Source of the DNA: Chloroflexia bacterium
Lineage (GTDB): Bacteria; Chloroflexota; Chloroflexia; Thermomicrobiales; UBA6265
Assembly (NCBI GenBank): GCA_030430125.1
Contig: JAUIGA010000015.1
Location: 1 to 19,283 of the forward strand
Length of the DNA stretch: 19,283 bases
Direction: 5' to 3'
Shown: positions 14,164 through 19,283 of the stretch, in pieces
How the letters are laid out: the number at the start of each line of letters is the position of its first letter
How positions within the stretch are numbered: position 1 is the first letter of the stretch
Notes under the pieces: generated by a model
What the model was told of the DNA's origin: nothing
Database searches by the model: none
What the model saw: only the letters and a program-made list of their open reading frames with translations
Position numbers and translations under genes: made by a program

Positions 14164-15756
14164 ATGCGCCTGATTGATGTGCTGGAGGAACGGATACTCG
14201 GCGATGCAAGGGTTGTCGCGGGGCGCGAGGGGCTCCAGCGCACCGTTGGCTGGGCGCATGTTGTCGATCTTCCGGAACCCGGCCCCTGGATCCGACGCGA
14301 CCAACTGCTGCTGACGACCGGGGTTGCCTGGTCGGACGATGCCGCGGATCTCCGTCGCATGGTGCGTGACCTCGACAGTCGAGGCGCGGCCGGGCTGGGA
14401 TTGGCCGTTCCGCAATATTTCCAGGCTTCACCCGACGCTGTCCGTCAGGAGGCCAACCGCCTCGGGTTGCCGCTGGTGGAGATTCCGTGGGAGTTGCCGT
14501 TTACCGAGATCACCGGCCGCCTGCATCGACGTATCCTGGAGGAGCAGCAGCATATCCGGCAGCAGGCCGAACTGGTCCACCGATCCCTCACGCGGGCCGC
14601 CATCGAGGCGGAGAGCCTCGGGCAGATCGTCGCCGTGTTCTCACGGTTGATCCAGCGCGCCGTGAGTCTTGAGGACATGGATGCGCGCGTGATCGCCGCA
14701 CACGGAACCGAGTATGCCACCGATCAGGTGCGCCAGCGCACGATCGAGCGCGGCATGGCGCCGGTGGAGGTCAGGACCGCACTGCGCGAGCGCGGGTACT
14801 ACGCGCTGATCACCGGCTCGCAGGAGGCGGTCCGCATCCCGGCGATCCCATCCGTGGGGTTGAGCCCGCGCGTCGCGTGCGCGGTGTGGCTGAAGAACGA
14901 GCTGGAGGGCATCGTCTGGATCCTGGAGGGGGATGAGCCACTGGGCGAGATCGATCTTCGGGCCGCCGAGCACGCCGCGACGATTGTCGCGCTGCATATT
15001 GCCCGCGAGCGCGCTGTCGCCAACGTGGAGGTACGGCTCGGCCACTCGCTCGTCGAATCGCTCATGGAAGGGCAATTCCAGATCGACACTCCGAGTCTTG
15101 AGCGTGCGTCATTGCTTGGGTACGACCCTTCGGCGCGGTACCGGATTGCCATCATCGCCCTCGACGAGCCGATCCCGCTGGGGCATCAGGGGTATCTCCG
15201 GCGCGAGCGAATCGCGGCTAGATTGGCTCGCAGGATCGAAGCGCTGGGTGAAACTACCCTGATCGCCGCATCGCGGAACGAGATATTCCTCCTGACGCGG
15301 GAGGGCGTGGATGTTCCACCCTTGTGGCGTGATGTTGCCGGCTCGGACGCCGCTGTCACGATCGGGCGGTGCCATGAGGGCGTGGCGGGAGTTCGGCAGA
15401 GTTACCTGGAGGCGAGGTCGCTTCAGCGCTGGTCGTCAGGCAAGAATGATGTTGTGACCTACGAGGATTCGCTCCTGCCACGGCTGTTGGCCGGTGACAG
15501 TGAAGCCCGCGGCGAGTTCGTCGATGATATGCTGCGCCGCTTCGACGGGGTGCTCCACGCGGACATGTATCTCGCTACCTTGAAGACCCTCGCCCGGCAC
15601 GGCTTTTCTCAGACCAGGGCGGCGCAGGAGCTTGACATCCACCCCAAGACCATGCAGCACCGCCTGTATCGGCTGGAACAGATCCTTGATCGCGACCTGA
15701 ATGACCCGGACACGCGCTTCGAGGTCCAATTGCTGTACAAGTTGCTGGATACGTGA
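14164..15756 (+). CDS. PucR/CdaR-family transcriptional regulator
   Basis: This 530-residue cytosolic regulator has three parts. The N-terminal PucR domain (about residues 1-125) starts with MRLIDVLEERILGDARVVAG. A middle sensory and GGDEF-like CdaR region spans about 150-440. The C-terminal helix-turn-helix (about 465-525) contains GFSQTRAAQELDIHPKTMQHR. Family members control use of purines, allantoin, sugar acids, GABA and similar compounds, usually in response to a small molecule. ATG 14164 is chosen where the PucR domain begins; in-frame GTG codons 6 and 9 bases earlier are alternatives. The gene is divergent from the importer-amidohydrolase-aminotransferase operon, with a palindrome in the 179-base gap, so it is probably the cluster's regulator. 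Its ligand is unknown. Confidence 0.92.
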   Translation: MRLIDVLEERILGDARVVAGREGLQRTVGWAHVVDLPEPGPWIRRDQLLLTTGVAWSDDAADLRRMVRDLDSRGAAGLGLAVPQYFQASPDAVRQEANRLGLPLVEIPWELPFTEITGRLHRRILEEQQHIRQQAELVHRSLTRAAIEAESLGQIVAVFSRLIQRAVSLEDMDARVIAAHGTEYATDQVRQRTIERGMAPVEVRTALRERGYYALITGSQEAVRIPAIPSVGLSPRVACAVWLKNELEGIVWILEGDEPLGEIDLRAAEHAATIVALHIARERAVANVEVRLGHSLVESLMEGQFQIDTPSLERASLLGYDPSARYRIAIIALDEPIPLGHQGYLRRERIAARLARRIEALGETTLIAASRNEIFLLTREGVDVPPLWRDVAGSDAAVTIGRCHEGVAGVRQSYLEARSLQRWSSGKNDVVTYEDSLLPRLLAGDSEARGEFVDDMLRRFDGVLHADMYLATLKTLARHGFSQTRAAQELDIHPKTMQHRLYRLEQILDRDLNDPDTRFEVQLLYKLLDT

Positions 15757-15783
15757 TGTGGAGGCGTGCCCGGCTCTGGCGCG

Positions 15784-16002
15784 TCATCCACCAGGTTGGT
15801 GGCTCGGCGCCTTGTTCGCCGGATCGAGGGCGCGGGCAAGTGCGAACAGGGTGCCGCTCACCTTCAGCCGCAGGATCGAGCCGATGGAGGCGCGTTCGGA
15901 CGCCGGTGCCTTGCGGTCGGGTCGCTGGCCGTCGTCGAACCCGTTGGCTTGTCGCTTCATCTGCATCAAAACAGCGTGCAGGGGGATGTGATAGAGGTCC
16001 AT
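15784..16002 (-). CDS. Small protein of unknown function, 72 residues
   Basis: I do not recognise this protein. It begins MDLYHIPLHAVLMQMKRQ, continues with a polar stretch rich in Arg, Lys and Asp, then a short amphipathic or hydrophobic part (GTLFALARALDP), and ends in HQPGG. Support for a real gene is a good ribosome binding site (GAGGAG, 5 bases before ATG 16002) and a strong preference for G or C in third codon positions (57 of 72 codons by my count). It is convergent with the PucR-like gene, 27 bases apart. An earlier in-frame start at 16035 has no good binding site. There is no sign of a toxin-antitoxin or operon partner. Confidence 0.55.
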   Translation of the reverse strand: MDLYHIPLHAVLMQMKRQANGFDDGQRPDRKAPASERASIGSILRLKVSGTLFALARALDPANKAPSHQPGG

Positions 16003-16164
16003 GGCGCTCCTCGCTGGGGATTGGACGGACAACAACGGCGGCGATATCCGCCTTCTGTCACCATCCTGGCGGTTGGAGCGCGCTCAAAGTCAAGCGGAGA
16101 AATTATCCCCATCGGTAGCGGGCGATGATGACCGGAATCGGCGAATCTGTCAGGGGAAGCGCTG

Positions 16165-16194
16165 TTGACACGGCGCGTGCGCAATTGGTCAAAT
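16165..16194 (+). promoter_or_regulatory. Candidate promoter of the DUF1801 gene
   Basis: A perfect TTGACA (16165-16170) is followed after 18 bases by TCAAAT (16189-16194), 4 of 6 to the -10 consensus. Transcription would start near 16201, about 49 bases before the ATG at 16250. The surrounding 16003-16249 gap is AT-richer near this site and holds no other gene that I can support. Confidence 0.4.
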
Positions 16195-16249
16195 ACTGCC
16201 AAATGGGGCCATGATAGAGATTCGCGACACTGCTCATGTGGAGAGCGAC

Positions 16250-16618
16250 ATGGCAAAGACCGACTACCAATCCGTCGACGAGTACATCGGCACCTTTCCG
16301 GACGATGTGCAGGCGAACCTGATGCAGGTCCGGAAGGCGATTCGATCGGCCGTGCCGGACGCCGAGGAAGTGATCAGCTACCAAATCCCCGCGTACAGGC
16401 ATCACGGTTTTGTCATGTACTTCAGCGCCTACAAGAAGCACATCGCGATCACCTGCCCGCCGCCGTTCACGGTGTTCGAGGCGTTCGCGGATCAGTTGGC
16501 GTCGTACAAGAAGTCGAAGACCACCGTCCAGCTGCCGCTCAACCAGCCGATGCCCACGCAGCTCATCCACGACTTGGCGGCGTTCCGGGCGAAGGAGAAT
16601 GAGGAGCGGACCTCATGA
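16250..16618 (+). CDS. DUF1801/YdhG-family small protein
   Basis: This 122-residue protein matches the DUF1801 pattern: SVDEYIGTFPDDVQANL near the start, RKAIRSAVPDAEEVISYQIPAY, then GFVMYFSAYKKHIAITCPPP, and a closing helix with QLIHDLAAFRAKE. The family has a frataxin-like fold. One Bacillus member has been linked to iron delivery, but most members have no known role, so an iron-chaperone function should not be assumed here. ATG 16250 has GGAG about 6 bases upstream and removes a 13-residue N-terminal stretch of weak character. It is a single gene on its own promoter, convergent with the exporter operon. Confidence 0.85.
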   Translation: MAKTDYQSVDEYIGTFPDDVQANLMQVRKAIRSAVPDAEEVISYQIPAYRHHGFVMYFSAYKKHIAITCPPPFTVFEAFADQLASYKKSKTTVQLPLNQPMPTQLIHDLAAFRAKENEERTS

Positions 16619-16633
16619 CAGCGGACGCTGAAT

Positions 16634-16647
16634 GCGCCACCCGGCGC
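16634..16647. terminator. Small hairpin between convergent genes
   Basis: GCGCC (16634-16638) and GGCGC (16643-16647) form a 5-base stem with a 4-base loop in the 85-base gap between the DUF1801 gene and the exporter permease. It has no T-tract. Position is its main support. Confidence 0.2.
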
Positions 16648-16703
16648 TGGTGAAGCCTGCCGTTGCTCCTGGCATGTGTATGGGTGAGCGGCCGTTTCCA
16701 GGA

Positions 16704-18197
16704 TCACCGGGCACCCAACTGGCTGAGTCGGCGATACGCATCACGGTATGCCAGTACCGACAAGAGCAAACCGCCCGTCAACACGAACGTGAGACTGATG
16801 GGCCAGGGCTGCGTGATGATGATCGTGCTCACGACGAGTGCATGCGCCATGGCGATGCCGATGTTCGCCATGCGGCGCGGGCTTGCCGGTACATGCTCCA
16901 TGAGCAGGGCCTCCGCGCTGCCCTCCACCGTTCGGTCGAGGGCGATATCTCTGGCGCTGAGGCAGGTGAGGATGGTGCCGATACACACGACGGCGAACGT
17001 GGCGCTGAGCGTTGAGATCAGGAGAACGGTGGGCGCAGCACCGCTCCAGATGCAGATGGACGCGACCATGATCCAGAGTTGCGCCACCAGGGGAACAATG
17101 ACGGCCACGGCCTTGCCAACGATCACATCCCGCGGGGACGCCGCATTGAGGAACATCAGCGTCACCCGGTTGCCTTCACCACCGAGTGGCGAGGGTGTCG
17201 TCTCGATGGCCGCGTACACAGCGAGGACCAGTGCGTAGGCGATCGGCAGGTTGGCCGAGGAAGCGATCCAGCCTGGTAGATACTCGCGCGTGACGATGAA
17301 GAGGGGCAGGGCCGCGAGGGTTATGGCGATTCGCAGCAGGACGAAGACATCCCTGCCCTGCACGCGGAGCTCCTTGAGGGCGATTGCCGCCCACGGTGTC
17401 CGATAGCGCGCCAGCAGTGACCTGAGCAGTGGGGAGATGGGGCCGAGGAAGTCTCGCGTCCGTCGAGGGGCGTTCCAGAGATCCTGCGCCAGGGAAACGT
17501 ACCATCGACCGAGCCGATGCGCGCCGACTCCGACAACCAGGGTCGTGATGATAACCGCGTCCGGAATCAGGAGCATGGGGGGCATCGGGTGCCCCGATGA
17601 TTGCCGGAGGGCGAGCACCGCAATGGCGCCAGTCGCCATCAGGACCGCGAGCGTGATCAGCACCGGCCCTGTCCGTGGTCGACCGTAGTTCAGCACCCAC
17701 GCGATGAATAGCGGTAGCAACGTGCCGATGCACATCGATGGAGGGAGCCAGGCCAGGTAGGTGACGGCCCAGTCAAGCCCGAAACGCGCGAGGGCCGCCG
17801 CGATGATCAGGCCACTGCCGAGCGAGACGATACCGAATGACGTCACAACGCGACCGAGCACCAGTCGCCATCGCGTGCCATGGTCGAGCGGCAACGGCAG
17901 CATGATGCCGACTTCCTGGCGGGTCATGACTGTCTGGAGTGTGAACAGGGCGGTCAGCACGACGAATGACAACCACGACGTCACCATCAGGAGCCAGAGT
18001 CTGGGTTGCTGGTCGGCGGAGGGCAGATCGACCCAGGGGTCTGTCAATGTCCAGAGGCGGATGCCGATCGCCGCGAGCAGCGCCAGCCGGATCAGGGCCA
18101 ATGGCAACGCCAGCCGCCCCGTTGACCCTGCCTGCAGATGTCGATGGAGCCAGGAGATCGACCTGATCCGCGAGGCGACGGGCACGTGGGAGGTCAT
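16704..18197 (-). CDS. ABC-2 type exporter permease, about 12 helices
   Basis: This 497-residue inner-membrane protein has about twelve hydrophobic segments in two halves of six. They are joined by a cytoplasmic loop of about 60 residues that contains AIALKELRVQGRD, the short amphipathic stretch typical of ABC-2 permeases. It probably forms the export channel alone or as a dimer with the ATPase encoded upstream. Its ATG (18197) overlaps the ATPase stop by four bases, showing tight coupling. The frame is open back to 18323, but that part overlaps the ATPase gene and is Arg/Pro-rich. Cargo is unknown; relatives export drugs, peptides, lipids or sodium. Confidence 0.82.
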   Translation of the reverse strand: MTSHVPVASRIRSISWLHRHLQAGSTGRLALPLALIRLALLAAIGIRLWTLTDPWVDLPSADQQPRLWLLMVTSWLSFVVLTALFTLQTVMTRQEVGIMLPLPLDHGTRWRLVLGRVVTSFGIVSLGSGLIIAAALARFGLDWAVTYLAWLPPSMCIGTLLPLFIAWVLNYGRPRTGPVLITLAVLMATGAIAVLALRQSSGHPMPPMLLIPDAVIITTLVVGVGAHRLGRWYVSLAQDLWNAPRRTRDFLGPISPLLRSLLARYRTPWAAIALKELRVQGRDVFVLLRIAITLAALPLFIVTREYLPGWIASSANLPIAYALVLAVYAAIETTPSPLGGEGNRVTLMFLNAASPRDVIVGKAVAVIVPLVAQLWIMVASICIWSGAAPTVLLISTLSATFAVVCIGTILTCLSARDIALDRTVEGSAEALLMEHVPASPRRMANIGIAMAHALVVSTIIITQPWPISLTFVLTGGLLLSVLAYRDAYRRLSQLGAR

Positions 18198-19283
18198 GGC
18201 GCGGTTCCATGGCCGGTCATTGCCAGGAATGCGCTTTCCAGATCGACAGCCTGGTGGCGAATGTCTGCTGGACTGCCTTCGGCGATCAGGCGGCCTTCCT
18301 CGATCACGCCGATACGATGGCACATCCGCTCGACCAGCGAGAGGTCGTGTGTGGAGAGCAGGACGCTGGTTTCCTGGAGGGCCTGCGCAAGTACCAATTC
18401 GCGGAGGTTGTGGCTCGTCTGTGGGTCGAGTCCGTTGAACGGCTCATCGAGGATCAGCACCGATGGTCGATGCAGCAGCGCCATGGCCAGGGAGAGCTTG
18501 TTGCGCATCCCGAACGACCAGGATCGCACCAGCTCATCGCCACGATCCCGCAACGCCAGTGTGTCAAACAAAGCGCCGATCCGGACATCCGCGTCGCGTT
18601 GCGACATGCCGCGCATTTGGGCGATGAATTCCAGGTTTTCGCGGCCGGTCAACGTGTCGTACAGCACCGGCTTGTCCGGCACGTAGCCCAGTGCCTGCTT
18701 TGCGGCGATTGGAGAAGCCGCAATATCGTGGCCCGCAATGCGGACGATACCGCTTGTCGGCGCCAGCAGCCCGACAAGCATGGAAATCGTCGTTGTCTTG
18801 CCGGCCCCATTCGGCCCGATGAACCCGTAGATCTCGCCTGCATGGACCCCGAACGTGAGATTGTCGACTGCGAGGCGCGCTCCGAATGCTCGGGAGAGCT
18901 CGATGGCTTCAATGGCAATGGGGCGCTGGACCAGGTTGTGTGCGGGCACCGTGATAGCCTCGGGTCGTGCGTCGATGCTCGGTCTGGCAACCGGCGTGTC
19001 GAAAGCTGCATCGCCTGATAGTGCCTCGAGCACGGCGTCGCGATCGTCGGCGTTGAAAAGAACCTTCCCTGCCTCGAACACGCCGCGTTTCCGTGTCAGC
19101 TCCAGCGGTGGTTCGAGATGGAGCAGGATTTGCCCCTGCCGGGAAAACGTGATCCGAAGCAGACCCCGCGCTTCGTCATCAGTCGGTCGGGGAACGAAAG
19201 TCGGACCAGTACGGTCGTCGATCGCTTCGGCCCGCCGGATTCGGGCTCGCGGAATATCGATCCGGGTCGTCCCATACTGAAGT
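18194..19283 (-). CDS. ABC exporter ATPase with an extra N-terminal domain; 5' end outside the window
   Basis: The C-terminal part is a complete nucleotide-binding domain that drives the ABC-2 permease: Walker A GPNGAGKTT (18791-18817), a Q-loop region with LGYVPDKPVLYDTLTGRENL, Walker B with LILDEPFNGLDP and the H-loop STHDLSLVERM. The signature motif is unusual: SFGMRNK where LSGGQ is expected, although SxGMxxR variants are common in this exporter class. A GTG at 19081 could be a start, but the frame has no stop up to the right edge. The upstream codons read as ordinary protein (for example LLRITFSRQGQILLHLEPP and GVFEAGKVLFNADDRDAVLEALSG). I therefore treat the gene as partial, with at least 115 residues before the ATPase domain. 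That part looks like a beta-rich PH-like module; this is inference. Confidence 0.85.
   Translation of the reverse strand, partial: LQYGTTRIDIPRARIRRAEAIDDRTGPTFVPRPTDDEARGLLRITFSRQGQILLHLEPPLELTRKRGVFEAGKVLFNADDRDAVLEALSGDAAFDTPVARPSIDARPEAITVPAHNLVQRPIAIEAIELSRAFGARLAVDNLTFGVHAGEIYGFIGPNGAGKTTTISMLVGLLAPTSGIVRIAGHDIAASPIAAKQALGYVPDKPVLYDTLTGRENLEFIAQMRGMSQRDADVRIGALFDTLALRDRGDELVRSWSFGMRNKLSLAMALLHRPSVLILDEPFNGLDPQTSHNLRELVLAQALQETSVLLSTHDLSLVERMCHRIGVIEEGRLIAEGSPADIRHQAVDLESAFLAMTGHGTAP

Noticed and set aside
15753..16128. Plus-strand frames after the PucR-like gene
   Set aside because: They have no ribosome binding site and no family resemblance, and oppose the small minus-strand gene, which has better start signals and codon bias.

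Overview
The window is high-GC bacterial DNA, densely packed on both strands, with several 4-8 base start/stop overlaps. Three traits suggest a Chloroflexota bacterium of the Thermomicrobia type (Sphaerobacter/Thermomicrobiales relatives): a Tat-exported binding protein with a Thr/Pro/Ser/Ala-rich linker right after the signal peptide, many peptide-type ABC importers lacking a lipobox, and hairpin-rich interspersed repeats between genes. This assignment is an inference from sequence style, not from a marker gene.

Left part (1-5085). The likely start of a gene leaving the window on the minus strand is followed by a 140-residue membrane protein (145-567, minus). A 368-base gap with a good promoter candidate leads into a plus-strand importer operon: a family 5 solute-binding protein (936-2744), a DppB-like permease (3033-3962) and a DppC-like permease (4129-5085). 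Two different hairpin-forming repeats sit in the two gaps of this operon.

Middle part (5086-7418). A toxin-antitoxin pair (AbrB/MazE-type antitoxin and PIN-domain toxin, 5168-5871) lies behind a set of GTAAA/TTTAC inverted repeats. A cytosolic M28 zinc peptidase with a PA-type insert follows (6000-7418).

Catabolic cluster (7513-15756). A minus-strand operon encodes a second Tat-exported binding protein (12353-13984), an amidohydrolase (10776-12257), DppB and DppC permeases (9838-10779, 8934-9845) and a class III omega-aminotransferase (7513-8850). A PucR-family regulator (14164-15756) is divergent. A perfect 8+8 palindrome lies in the shared gap, and a strong hairpin separates the binding-protein gene from the rest. 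The simplest reading is uptake of a nitrogen compound, hydrolysis or deamination by the amidohydrolase, and transamination of the resulting amine, under PucR control. The substrate is unknown. Neither importer has ATPase genes in the window.

Right part (15757-19283). A 72-residue unknown protein (minus), a DUF1801/YdhG-like protein (plus), and a minus-strand ABC-2 type exporter: a 12-helix permease and an ATPase. The ATPase reading frame stays open to the right edge, so it carries an N-terminal domain of more than 100 residues ahead of the nucleotide-binding domain.
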